Assembly (NCBI GenBank): GCA_938048755.1
Contig: CALIUG010000149.1
Span: forward strand, 1-42,077
Direction: 5' to 3'
Source: an uncultured Alphaproteobacteria bacterium
GTDB taxonomy: Bacteria; Pseudomonadota; Alphaproteobacteria; SP197
Length of the DNA: 42,077 nt
Made by a program: the position numbers and the translations under genes. This document shows positions 7,040-15,266 of the stretch, in pieces. How positions within the stretch are numbered: position 1 is the stretch's first letter; each line of letters starts with the position of its first letter. The notes beneath the pieces are model-generated. The model was not told the DNA's origin. It saw only the letters and a program-made list of their open reading frames with translations, and made no database searches.

Positions 7040-8290
7040 ATGACCAATGTAGGATTGCAGCCCGGCCACTTCGATGCTTCCAAGATGGAGGCCATCGAGC
7101 TTCCCTTCACACAGGAAGAGTACGACGCACGGCTGCAGCGCCTTCTGGGTATGGCGCGCGATCAGGGTCTTGATCTTCTCTGGATCACCTCGCCGGAAGG
7201 TGTCGCCTGGACCCACGGCTTTTTTGCCTCCTGGTACAAGGGGCAGGGGCCCATGCGGTATCCGCAGTGCTACGGCACGGCAGTCCACGTCGAATCCGGC
7301 CGCTACATCCATTTCGACAACCCCACCGAGGAACCGGTGCTTGCCCGCACGTCGGTCTCCAAAGACAACCGCTACACACCCGACCGGGAAGCCGAACCCA
7401 ACATCCGGTTCATCATGGATGAGCTTGCCACCGAAGGCTGGCTCGGCGGCACCGTGGGCATGGAATACTGGAGTTACGTGCCCAACCGCGCCATCTCCAC
7501 CATGTTCGAGGGCGCCTTCCTCATGCACGGCTGCCGGCCCGTCGACATGAGCGAGATGGTGCGCAAGGCGCGCCGGCAGAAATCACCCCAGGAAATCGCC
7601 TATACCGAACAGGCCATGGCCTGCTGCGACATTGGCCACCAGACGATCATGGAACACCTGCGGCCGGGCATCACGGAGCTTGATCTCTTCGGCAAGGTCA
7701 TGGCCGCCATGATGGAGGCCGGCGGTGAGTTCTCCGCACTGATTCCCATCTTCAACACCTCGCCCATGGATGGCGAAATCCCCATGTCGAACGGCCACAC
7801 GATGGCATCGCGCAAGGTCATCCAGGCAGGAGAAATCCTCTGCGCCGATCTCTGTGGCGTCTTCAACCGCTACCACGCCAATGCGCTGCGCGGTTACTTC
7901 GTGGGCGACAATCCGCCGCAGAGCCTGGTCGAGCAGTACAAGAAGTCAGGTGGCGTGTTCGAGGTCATCGCCTCGCAGGTGAAGGCCGGCATGACCGTTG
8001 CAGAGGTCAACCGCCTGCTGCGTGCCTACTACGAAGAGGTCGGCATCTGGACCGAAACCGCAGGCTGGGGCCTGGGTTATGAGCTCGGCTGGTCCCTGCC
8101 GCCTGACTGGGTCGGCGACTTCTACTTCCATCTGGGCGACGACAAATACCTCGACCGCGTGTTCGAGGAAAACATGGTCACCAACTTCGAAAGCCTCTTC
8201 AACACCCACCTCATCGACACCCTTGTCTATGAGAAGAACGGCACCCGCATCCTTTCCAAGACCCCCCTCGAACTCATCGCGGTGGGGTAG
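7040..8290 (+). CDS. M24-family (creatinase/ectoine-hydrolase-type) protein with incomplete metal site
   Basis: A 416-residue protein with the two-domain creatinase/prolidase layout: N-terminal domain to about 170, then a pita-bread domain. The five canonical M24 metal ligands are only partly kept. ADLCG retains the first Asp, but the usual GY-x-S-D-x-x-R segment reads RYHANALRGY (Asp to Asn), the catalytic-histidine segment reads GYELGWSLPPDW (His to Tyr), while NFES and VYEKNG keep acidic residues. The RYHxxLxR and PPDW forms recall creatinase and the ectoine hydrolase DoeA/EutD rather than true aminopeptidases. A good Shine-Dalgarno (AAGGAG) precedes the ATG, 18 bases after the PhyH stop. 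I infer a C-N hydrolase acting in sequence with the PhyH enzyme. Confidence 0.85.
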   Translation: MTNVGLQPGHFDASKMEAIELPFTQEEYDARLQRLLGMARDQGLDLLWITSPEGVAWTHGFFASWYKGQGPMRYPQCYGTAVHVESGRYIHFDNPTEEPVLARTSVSKDNRYTPDREAEPNIRFIMDELATEGWLGGTVGMEYWSYVPNRAISTMFEGAFLMHGCRPVDMSEMVRKARRQKSPQEIAYTEQAMACCDIGHQTIMEHLRPGITELDLFGKVMAAMMEAGGEFSALIPIFNTSPMDGEIPMSNGHTMASRKVIQAGEILCADLCGVFNRYHANALRGYFVGDNPPQSLVEQYKKSGGVFEVIASQVKAGMTVAEVNRLLRAYYEEVGIWTETAGWGLGYELGWSLPPDWVGDFYFHLGDDKYLDRVFEENMVTNFESLFNTHLIDTLVYEKNGTRILSKTPLELIAVG

Positions 8291-8306
8291 GGGCAGAACC
8301 ACTCAA

Positions 8307-8503
8307 AACCGTCTTGGCCCGGCTTGATCGGGCCATCCATCCCGTAGAACCAGCTACTTGCTGTGACCTGCACATAGGTGCGCCATTGGTGCATGGATTG
8401 TCGGATCAAGTCCGACGATGACAACATGAAGTGTGACGCGGTAGCGGACGCAACACTCCCCAAAAGAGTCATTCTCCGGCTTGACCGGAGAATCCATGCA
8501 CGG
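8307..8503. repeat. Cluster of three REP-like palindromic units
   Basis: Three copies of the family also found at 3942-4086 lie between the convergent M24 and MFS genes. Unit 1 (8307-8340) has GGCCCGGcttgatCGGGCC then ATCCAT. Unit 2 (8391-8422) is inverted: GCATGGATTG then TCGGATCAAGTCCGA. Unit 3 (8468-8503) has ATTCTCCGGcttgaCCGGAGAAT then CCATGCA. The core CGGCTTGAYCGG and the trailing ATCCATG are conserved while the outer stem bases co-vary, which points to selection on the hairpin. No gene is seen in this 246-base gap. Confidence 0.75.
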
Positions 8504-8536
8504 ACCTCTCATCCGCCCCGATCTTCATGCCGCACC

Positions 8537-9772
8537 TCACTCTGCCGCCGTCATCATCGAGGCAGGCGGTTTCTGGCGGATCAGGAAGACCATCAGGCCG
8601 GCCAGTACGGCAAGGGCCATGGACGAGAGCCAGACCCAGTAATAGGCGGCATAGAGGTCGAAGAGGTAACCGCCCAGGAAGGCGCCCAGTGCTGCGCCGA
8701 CGGCATGGCCGGCTGAAATCAGGCCCATGGAAAGCCCCATGACTGGCAGGCCCAGATGGCTTTTCACCAGGCTTGCGGTGACCGGAACGGTCGAGAAGTC
8801 GACAACCCCGAAGATCACGGCAAACATGACCAGCGTGGTGTAATCGGCGCCCACATTCAGCAGCAGAATGAACGACAGGCCCCGGATCAGATAGATCATG
8901 CCCAGCAGCAGCGGGCGGTTCATGCGGTCGGTCAGCCAGCCCACCAGGATCATGCCGCCCAGGTTGGCCGCCGACAGTACGCCAAAGGCCATAGTGCTGG
9001 GCACGGGCCCGAAGCCGCAGAACGATGCAAAGGGCATAAAGTGGGTCTCGATCACGCCAGAGGTCGTGTAGCCGCAGATGAAGAAACTCCAGAACAGCAG
9101 ATGGAACGTCGGCGATTTCAGGATGTGAAGCAGGTCCTGGCGCAGGGTCTTTTTTCCGGCACCGGCCGTGTCCGCCCCATCGTCATCGACAGGTTTGCCC
9201 GGCATGTGACGCCACAGGAACGGCACGAGCAACAGGCACAGCAGGCCCGTCGCCGCAAAACACCAGCGCCAGTCGGCATAAAGCAGGATAGCGCCGATCA
9301 GCGGCACGATGAAAAGCTGACCGGCCGTCGCGCCCGATGTCGCGATGCCGGTCGCAAGACCGATCCTTGGAGGGTTGGCCTGGGCAATGGCCGTGCTGAT
9401 CACGCTCATCGCCGCCAGCCCCTGGCCCAGGGCAAAGAGACCGGCAAAGGCAAGAACAAACAGAACCGCACCCTGGCTCAGCGCCACGGCAAAGCAGCCC
9501 AGCCCCAGGATGACGACGCCGGTCACCAGCACCAGCCGCGCGCCGTGTTTGTCGACAAACCGCCCGGCAAAGGGTGCCAGTCCCGCCATCACCATCAGGG
9601 ACGTTGCGGCAATGCCGGAAAGGAAGGTCCGGGTCCAGCCCATCTCGACTTCCAGATCCGGCATCACCAGACTCAGCGTGGCGCGCCCGGAAAAGGCGGC
9701 GGCCAGGACCAGGAAACCCAGGACGACAATCAGCCAGGACGACGAACGGGCAGGGGTGGCGGGTGACGACAT
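8537..9772 (-). CDS. Major facilitator superfamily transporter
   Basis: A roughly 411-residue inner-membrane transporter with about 12 hydrophobic helices. An MFS loop-2/3-type motif GRFVDKHGARLVL follows TM2, and the second half has a matching WLTDRMNRPLLL motif. The layout resembles monocarboxylate/oxalate-formate-type carriers; substrate unknown. The ORF track starts at 9814, but ATG 9772 (MSSPATPARSSSWL) is preferred because AAGGA lies about eight bases upstream and the added residues look non-membrane and unconserved. It is divergent from the GlxA-type regulator, which begins about 60 bases away, so that regulator is a plausible controller. Confidence 0.85.
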   Translation of the reverse strand: MSSPATPARSSSWLIVVLGFLVLAAAFSGRATLSLVMPDLEVEMGWTRTFLSGIAATSLMVMAGLAPFAGRFVDKHGARLVLVTGVVILGLGCFAVALSQGAVLFVLAFAGLFALGQGLAAMSVISTAIAQANPPRIGLATGIATSGATAGQLFIVPLIGAILLYADWRWCFAATGLLCLLLVPFLWRHMPGKPVDDDGADTAGAGKKTLRQDLLHILKSPTFHLLFWSFFICGYTTSGVIETHFMPFASFCGFGPVPSTMAFGVLSAANLGGMILVGWLTDRMNRPLLLGMIYLIRGLSFILLLNVGADYTTLVMFAVIFGVVDFSTVPVTASLVKSHLGLPVMGLSMGLISAGHAVGAALGAFLGGYLFDLYAAYYWVWLSSMALAVLAGLMVFLIRQKPPASMMTAAE

Positions 9773-9833
9773 CGGACAATCCTTGTGAACCGGGGACTGG
9801 TTAGGACGTTTCATCTATGGCAGAAAAGACATT

Positions 9834-10844
9834 ATGACCTCATTTTCTGCCAAACGACGTTCACCGCCCCGACGTATTGTGATCGTGGTGTATCACGGAG
9901 TCACCCTGCTGGATGCCACCGGCCCGGCCGAGGTGTTCGGCACCGCCTCGAATGCCGATGCCGGCGGGCCGCCTGCCTATCGGGTCGTGCTGGCTTCGGC
10001 CGATGGCGGCATGGTCACCACGGATGGCGGCGTTGCTCTGGGCACCGTATCGCTGAATCAGGCCGCAGCCGAACCCATCGATACCTTGCTGGTCGCCGGC
10101 GGCAACGGCGTCTTCGAGGTCATGCACGACACGACACTCGTCAACTGGATCGCCCGTGAAGGGCCGCGTGCACGCCGTTGCGGCTCCACCTGCCTGGGCG
10201 CGTTCCTGCTTGCCGCTGCTGGTCTGCTGGATGGCCGCCGTGTCGTCACCCACTGGCGCTGGTGCGACCGCCTGCGTGCTGAGTTCCCGGACCTTGCGGT
10301 CGAAGACGATCCCATCTTCATTCAGGACGGCACACTTTGGTCCTCGGCAGGTGTGTCCGCAGGCATCGACATGGCCCTTGCCATGGTCGAGGAAGACGAG
10401 GGCCACGCCCTGGCTCTGGAAGTCGCGCGCCGACTGGTGGTTTATCTCAAACGTCCCGGCGGCCAGTCACAGTTCAGCGAAACCCTCAAAGCCCAGGGCA
10501 CCGATAGCAACGGCGGCAGTGGCGCGCTCGATCAGCTCCCGGTCTGGATGCGTGCTAACCTCGCCTGTGACCTGCGCGTCGAACGCCTTGCCGAGGTCGC
10601 CGGCATGAGCCCGCGCAACTTCGCCCGCGTCTTCACCAGCCGCTTTGGCATGACGCCCGCCAAGGCGGTCGAAGCCATGCGCATCGAAGTCTCCAAGCAG
10701 CAGCTCGTTGCGCAGAAAACCGGCATTGCCGAAATCGCGCGCCAATGCGGCTTCCAGGACGACGAACGCATGCGCCGCGCCTTCCTGCGCCACACCGGCA
10801 TCGCCCCCTTGGATTACCGTCGAAGGTTTGGAGTCTTTGCGTAA
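9834..10844 (+). CDS. GlxA-type transcriptional regulator (DJ-1/PfpI domain plus AraC HTH)
   Basis: A 336-residue regulator. Residues about 15-190 form a DJ-1/PfpI (amidase-like) domain with the conserved cysteine elbow STCLGAFLLAAAG near 118-130. The C-terminal 100 residues carry two AraC-type helix-turn-helix motifs (VERLAEVAGMSPRNFARVFTSRFG and IAEIARQCGFQDDERMRRAFLRHTG). GlxA-family proteins are activators of nearby catabolic or transport genes, often for N-methylated or quaternary amines (GbdR and CdhR are relatives). Divergence from one MFS gene and a second MFS gene directly downstream suggest it controls transport. No clear Shine-Dalgarno precedes ATG 9834. Confidence 0.88.
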   Translation: MTSFSAKRRSPPRRIVIVVYHGVTLLDATGPAEVFGTASNADAGGPPAYRVVLASADGGMVTTDGGVALGTVSLNQAAAEPIDTLLVAGGNGVFEVMHDTTLVNWIAREGPRARRCGSTCLGAFLLAAAGLLDGRRVVTHWRWCDRLRAEFPDLAVEDDPIFIQDGTLWSSAGVSAGIDMALAMVEEDEGHALALEVARRLVVYLKRPGGQSQFSETLKAQGTDSNGGSGALDQLPVWMRANLACDLRVERLAEVAGMSPRNFARVFTSRFGMTPAKAVEAMRIEVSKQQLVAQKTGIAEIARQCGFQDDERMRRAFLRHTGIAPLDYRRRFGVFA

Positions 10845-11069
10845 CACACCAGAAAACCCTTGCTATAACCGCCGATCCGGAGAACATCGTGGGGTCATCC
10901 AACAGCCCGTAAACTCTGGGCGATGACCTCTCTCAAATCCGGCTTGCGTGGCATCCACGCGGCCCCGGGAACCCCGATTTCTACTTTGTATGGGGTTGAA
11001 CCGGAAAAACCGCGGAAGCCCCCCTGTAATGTTCAGCAACGTACCATCTTTGACGGGCACGGGCGTTTC

Positions 11070-12242
11070 ATGACATCGGTGACACCCGCGCCCGCCAGAC
11101 GCCTTGCCTCGTTGTTTGCGGTCATCGGCAGCATGACCGGTATGGCGATGTTCTACGGTTATACCGGCCCGCTGCTTTCCATTGTGCTGGAAGACAACGG
11201 GGTCAGCGGGTCGCTGATCGGGTTCAACGGTGCGGTCCAGATGGCGGGCGTCTTCATCGTCCTGCCGTTTCTGCCCTTCCTTATCCGCAAGCTGGGCCCT
11301 GCGCGCCTGATGATGATCGGGGCCGGCGTGGCACTCGCCACCATCCTGCTCATGGCCGCCATCATCGATGTCTGGGTTTGGTTTCCCCTACGCTTCATGA
11401 TGGGCGCGGCGCAATCCATGATGTGGACCACGGGCGAGACCTGGATCAACCATTCCAGCGATGACCGCAGCCGCGGGCGCACCATCGGCTACTTCATGAG
11501 TGCGGTGGCGGCCGGTTTCGCGACCGGCCCGTTCCTGCAGGCCGAGTTCGGCTCGGTGGGCTGGCTGCCCTTCCTGGTCGGTGCGGCGATGATTGCGCTT
11601 ATCATCCTGCCGCTGTTTGCCGGCATGGGCGACCGCATCGAGACCGAAGGACGCCCGTCCGTACGGCTGCCGCAATATGTGCGTCTGGCGCCGGTGCCGA
11701 TGTTCTCCAACCTGTTCTTTGCCATGATCGCCAGTTCGCTGATGGCGTTGCTGGCGGTCTATGGCCTGCGTCTGGAGATGGAGGCGGGCTCGGCCGCGCG
11801 CATGGTCGGCTGGATGGGCTGGGGCGGCGTTTTCATGCCGCTGCTGATCGGCTATCTCGCTGACAAGATGGACCGCACCCTGCTGCTGGCCTGTTTCGTC
11901 GGCTTTGGCGCGGTCTGTGCCGCGACTTTGCCCTGGGTCGCCGAGATGGGCGCGTGGATGGCGCCGGTCTATCTGATGATCTTCGGCGGTTTGCGCGGCG
12001 GCCATTATGGCCTGGCGGTCATGCTCATCGGTGAGCGCTTCCGGGGGGCGGATCTGCCCTCGGCCACGGCCGTGTTCGGCTTCATGTTCGGAATCGGCTC
12101 CGTCATGGGTCCGGCACTCTCGGGCCTGGCCATCGACATCTGGGACCCGCATGGCCTGCCGCTCGCCATCGCAGTCTTCTACCTCGTCTTCCTGCCGCTG
12201 CCGCTGATCGCCTGGTGGCGCCGCCGTCAGGCCAGCCTGTAA
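11070..12242 (+). CDS. Major facilitator superfamily transporter
   Basis: A 390-residue inner-membrane transporter with about 12 predicted helices, beginning ASLFAVIGSMTGMAMFYGYTGPLLSIVL. The region HSSDDRSRGRTIGYFMSA and the helix pattern resemble the YcaD-like/MFS_1 group. The ORF track opens at 10923, but the first 49 codons encode a hydrophilic proline-rich peptide unlike a transporter N-terminus, so the internal ATG 11070 (MTSVTPAPARR) is chosen. Its last 16 bases overlap the 3' end of the convergent DUF6134-like gene. Substrate unknown. Confidence 0.82.
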   Translation: MTSVTPAPARRLASLFAVIGSMTGMAMFYGYTGPLLSIVLEDNGVSGSLIGFNGAVQMAGVFIVLPFLPFLIRKLGPARLMMIGAGVALATILLMAAIIDVWVWFPLRFMMGAAQSMMWTTGETWINHSSDDRSRGRTIGYFMSAVAAGFATGPFLQAEFGSVGWLPFLVGAAMIALIILPLFAGMGDRIETEGRPSVRLPQYVRLAPVPMFSNLFFAMIASSLMALLAVYGLRLEMEAGSAARMVGWMGWGGVFMPLLIGYLADKMDRTLLLACFVGFGAVCAATLPWVAEMGAWMAPVYLMIFGGLRGGHYGLAVMLIGERFRGADLPSATAVFGFMFGIGSVMGPALSGLAIDIWDPHGLPLAIAVFYLVFLPLPLIAWWRRRQASL

Positions 12243-12940
12243 TCGACCGTGTAACCACGCTTTTCGAAGGAACCCTCGACAAACAGATCGCCCAGATAGA
12301 CCAGATCACCGACCGCGACCGGGCTTGTCACCCGGTAACGCAACGCCTCGTGGGAGGCGCCCTGATAGTCGAGTGTCGTGCTGGCTGGCGGCTGGACCGT
12401 CACCGCGACAATCTCGCCCTTCTTGGCGTTGAGAAGCGCATGGTTGCCCGGTTCCGGTGCCACCCAGATATCGTTGCTGGTCATGATGTCGTGGGGCGCT
12501 AGTGCGCTGGTTTCCTTGATCAGGGCATCGAGATTGTTGGTGTCGCGTTCGGTGTTGGAGAAGACCAGGCCGTCGGCGGTTGCGGTGCCGGTCACCTCGA
12601 ACAGGTCACCGTCATCCAGTGTCGTGCTGGAAAACGCAACCATCTGCCCGTCACGCCAGGTTTCGATGCTGGTGTGCTCGAAGCGCATAACGTCGAACAG
12701 GAGAAGATCGACCATCATGTCGACCTCGTTCGTGACCGTGAAATCACCCGGCCCGCCATCTCCGGCAACCGAAACGCTATGACGACCGACCGGAATGCCG
12801 GTCCAGGTCACATCATAGTCCTGGCGTCGCGTGTCCGGTGCGGCATGGGACGAAAGGTCATCGGCTCTGGCGAGTGCTGGCAGCATTGCTGCGGCACCCG
12901 CGCCCAGTAGAAGGGATCGGCGGTTTGAATGAATCGGCAT
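12227..12940 (-). CDS. Exported DUF6134-like protein
   Basis: A roughly 237-residue exported beta-rich protein. From ATG 12940 the N-terminus reads MPIHSNRRSLLLGAGAAAMLPALARA: a twin-arginine-like signal (RRSLLLG) with an ALARA cleavage site. The mature part starts DYDVTWTGIPVGRHSVSV and is rich in alternating strands, with GDLFEVTGTATADG and a final GYTVDYRLA, matching my memory of DUF6134 proteins of unknown function. ATG 12964 and a more distal start at 12988 are also in frame, but only 12940 gives a compact signal peptide. It lies downstream of the P1 peptidase gene on the same strand and its tail overlaps the convergent MFS gene. Confidence 0.7.
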   Translation of the reverse strand: MPIHSNRRSLLLGAGAAAMLPALARADDLSSHAAPDTRRQDYDVTWTGIPVGRHSVSVAGDGGPGDFTVTNEVDMMVDLLLFDVMRFEHTSIETWRDGQMVAFSSTTLDDGDLFEVTGTATADGLVFSNTERDTNNLDALIKETSALAPHDIMTSNDIWVAPEPGNHALLNAKKGEIVAVTVQPPASTTLDYQGASHEALRYRVTSPVAVGDLVYLGDLFVEGSFEKRGYTVDYRLA

Positions 12941-12994
12941 GGCAATCGTGGCCTGTTTCTGCATCAGGAATGACACGTGCCAAACCAACTAACC

Positions 12995-14116
12995 TTACGT
13001 TGTGGAGACATTGTGACGATTGAACCGGCCCAGGACCTCGATGACGGCATCATGGGGCAGTTCCGGAGACGTGTTGCCGTCGATCCCGGTCATGGCGGGC
13101 GAGGCGATGATGCTGTTGATCACGGCTTCCTCGGCGGCCTGCACGGCGGCCTCGAACAACGGGTCGATATGGGCGTCGTGCAGGAACTCCGCGCGGCGCA
13201 AACCTTCCGTGTCGGCCCAGGCCTCTGGATTGGCGGTCGAGAGCGCAACGAACATGTCGCCGGAATTGTTGCGCCCGATCGCACCGGTGCGCGCCACGCC
13301 CAGCCCGACCCGTTGGGCAATGCGTTTGAGTTGGGTGGAGAGCAGGGGAGCATCGGTGATCGCCGTCCCGATGATCGAGCCGGATTCGCTTCTCTTCCAG
13401 CCGCCGCCCAGTTCGCGCCCCACACGCACGCCGGCAATGGTGAAGTCATCACGCAGTCCGTGGTTGGCCTGCACGATGACGCCCAGAGTCCAGCGTCCCG
13501 GTCCGGCCGCGACCACTCTGCTGGCGGTGCCGATGCCCGCCTTGAACTCATAGGCCGTCATGCCGGTGCCACCGCCGACGCTGCCTTCAGCAACAGGCCC
13601 GCCGCGGGCACCTTCCAGCGCGTCGATGATATGCTCTTTCGTGATGTGCTGGCCGACAATGTCGTTGAGATGTCCGTCATGGGTTTCACCGACCACGCGA
13701 ATCGACTGGCCCATCAATGCCATCATGCGTTCGTTGTCGTGGCCCTGTGACAGCCAGCGCGCGATCGTGTCGCGCACCAGCCCGACCGACATGGAACTGG
13801 TCGTCGCCAGCGGCCCACCCATCAGCCCCTGGGCTTCCAGTCGGGCAATCCCGGTCAGCTCACCCCAGGGGTTGAGTCCGTGATAGCCGGCAAAACACGG
13901 AGCCATGACGCCGCCGCGGCCACGGGGAAAGATCACCGTCACACCGGTTCTCACCGGACCCCTGCCGACGACGAGCGGGCCGTCGCCGTCGATGATCGTG
14001 GTATGGCCGACCTCGACGCCGGCCACGTCGGTGACGGCATTGAGGGGGCCGGGTTCGCCGTCAAAGGGAATGCCCAGATCGCGGGCGCGCGGCCGGGATG
14101 CGGTTGGCGTGTTCAT
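12995..14116 (-). CDS. P1-family (DmpA-like) N-terminal nucleophile aminopeptidase
   Basis: A 373-residue DmpA/BapA-type protein. These enzymes cleave themselves at a Gly-Ser bond, exposing a serine N-terminal nucleophile, and remove amino-terminal D/L- or beta-residues from small peptides. The cleavage site is visible as GSIIGTAITDAPLL, with Gly246-Ser247. Other family landmarks are the early DVAGVEVGHTT (29-40), the glycine loop GSVGGGTGMTAYEFKAG (178-194) and GAIGRNNSGD after the nucleophile. There is no signal peptide, so it is probably cytosolic. It follows the GST gene on the same strand by about 66 bases. Confidence 0.88.
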   Translation of the reverse strand: MNTPTASRPRARDLGIPFDGEPGPLNAVTDVAGVEVGHTTIIDGDGPLVVGRGPVRTGVTVIFPRGRGGVMAPCFAGYHGLNPWGELTGIARLEAQGLMGGPLATTSSMSVGLVRDTIARWLSQGHDNERMMALMGQSIRVVGETHDGHLNDIVGQHITKEHIIDALEGARGGPVAEGSVGGGTGMTAYEFKAGIGTASRVVAAGPGRWTLGVIVQANHGLRDDFTIAGVRVGRELGGGWKRSESGSIIGTAITDAPLLSTQLKRIAQRVGLGVARTGAIGRNNSGDMFVALSTANPEAWADTEGLRRAEFLHDAHIDPLFEAAVQAAEEAVINSIIASPAMTGIDGNTSPELPHDAVIEVLGRFNRHNVSTT

Positions 14117-14182
14117 GTCCGAACGCTAGCGCGCGGAATGCCCGGACGCCACAACGCGATGCCGTGGCGTCTGGTTGGCACC

Positions 14183-14806
14183 TCAGCCCATCTGGGGAAC
14201 GGTGGCCTGAACGCTGGGCCGCTCGTTCATGCGGGCAAGCCAGCCCGAAAGGTTGCTCTGTGCGGCCAGCAGACCCTGGGTGTCGGGGCACAGCGAGGCA
14301 TAAAAGAGCGTGGGCAGCATCTGCCAATCGGCCTGGGTTGGCGCGGCACCTCCGAAGTGGCCGCCATCGGCGACCGCGGCATCCAGGGCCGGAAATAGAC
14401 GTTCCACCCTGGGCATGTTCTCGGCAATCACGGCCTCGTCGGTTTCCATGCCGAACTGCGGCTTGGCCAGGCGCTCGAAAATGACCCCCATGGAGAGTTG
14501 GCGCTGCACGGTGTCGTTCATGACGCTGATCCACTGCAGGGTGCGCACACTGTCCGCACCTTCGGGGATCAGGCGCGGGCCGTCGAAATGGGCATCGAGG
14601 TAGGCGGCAATCGCCAGCGTCTCGAAGATGGTGTTCTCGCCATGAACCAGCACGGGAATCTTGCCTATGGGATTGAGCCTGAGGTGCTCTTCGCTCCCCA
14701 TTTCAAGAGGCATGGGATCGTAGTCCAGGCCCTTTTCATGAAGGCCGATGCGCACGGTGCGCACGAACGTGCTCATGTTGAAGCCGTAGAGTTTGAGGTC
14801 AGCCAT
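14183..14806 (-). CDS. Glutathione S-transferase family protein
   Basis: A 207-residue GST. The N-terminal thioredoxin-fold domain (1-78) has MSTFVRTVRIGLHEKG with Ser12 as the likely catalytic residue, the cis-proline loop NPIGKIPVL (about 45-53) and the gamma-glutamyl-binding ETLAIAAYLD (about 62-71). The helical C-terminal domain follows. Shine-Dalgarno AGGGAG lies just upstream of ATG 14806. It is the third gene of an arsR-AHSA1-GST unit on the minus strand, 24 bases after the AHSA1 gene, so its expression is probably set by the ArsR-type regulator. Confidence 0.88.
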   Translation of the reverse strand: MADLKLYGFNMSTFVRTVRIGLHEKGLDYDPMPLEMGSEEHLRLNPIGKIPVLVHGENTIFETLAIAAYLDAHFDGPRLIPEGADSVRTLQWISVMNDTVQRQLSMGVIFERLAKPQFGMETDEAVIAENMPRVERLFPALDAAVADGGHFGGAAPTQADWQMLPTLFYASLCPDTQGLLAAQSNLSGWLARMNERPSVQATVPQMG

Positions 14807-14830
14807 GATGTTCTCCCTGCGCCTTTGCGC

Positions 14831-15265
14831 TTAAGTGGTGAGGTAGTTCTCGAGTTTGTTGAACGAACTGGACCAGCCCTGATTGTGCATCCGGGCGGAT
14901 TCATCGGATGGCATCAGGGTCTGATGGAGGTCGAGCACGGTGCCGTCACCGGCTTGGGTAAAGGTCAGCGTGACCAGCATCTCGACAGAATCAGGGATGT
15001 GCATCCAGCGCCAGGTGAAGACCAGGCGCTCGGATCTGGTGATCTCGCGGTAGACTCCCGCGACAACATGGGTTTCGCCTTCGCTGTTGTAGATCGCCAA
15101 CTCATAGGCTCCGCCAACCGACGCATCGACCTTGGGCTCGGGGCAGGCCATGCTTTCCGGCCCCCACCACTGGCGCAGGGCCTCGGGGTCGAGAAAGGCA
15201 TCGAAGACCCGTTCACGCGGAGCGGCAAATCGTCGGCTGATCTTGAGTTCGCTTTCCTGGGGCAT
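14831..15265 (-). CDS. SRPBCC / AHSA1-domain protein
   Basis: A 144-residue START/Bet v1-like (AHSA1) protein: SRRFAAPRERVFDAFLDPEALRQWWGPESM is the diagnostic N-terminus, and the C-terminal helix carries a HNQGWSSSFNKLENYL signature. Such proteins bind hydrophobic ligands, and the family is typically encoded next to ArsR-type regulators. ATG 15265 is preferred over the track start at 15385 because it follows the arsR stop after one base and begins at the conserved domain; the longer form would only read arsR in another frame. Confidence 0.86.
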   Translation of the reverse strand: MPQESELKISRRFAAPRERVFDAFLDPEALRQWWGPESMACPEPKVDASVGGAYELAIYNSEGETHVVAGVYREITRSERLVFTWRWMHIPDSVEMLVTLTFTQAGDGTVLDLHQTLMPSDESARMHNQGWSSSFNKLENYLTT

Positions 15266-15266
15266 C

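Noticed and set aside
7040-8290. Assignment of the M24 protein as the DMSP lyase DddP
   Set aside because: DddP is an M24 protein with an iron site built on conserved Asp/His/Glu; this sequence lacks the second Asp and the His, and resembles creatinase/DoeA instead.
8756-9766. 336-codon plus-strand ORF over the MFS gene
   Set aside because: Gln/His/Arg-rich antisense translation of membrane helices; no family features.
11388-12152. 254-codon minus-strand ORF over the second MFS gene
   Set aside because: Same type of antisense shadow of a membrane protein gene.
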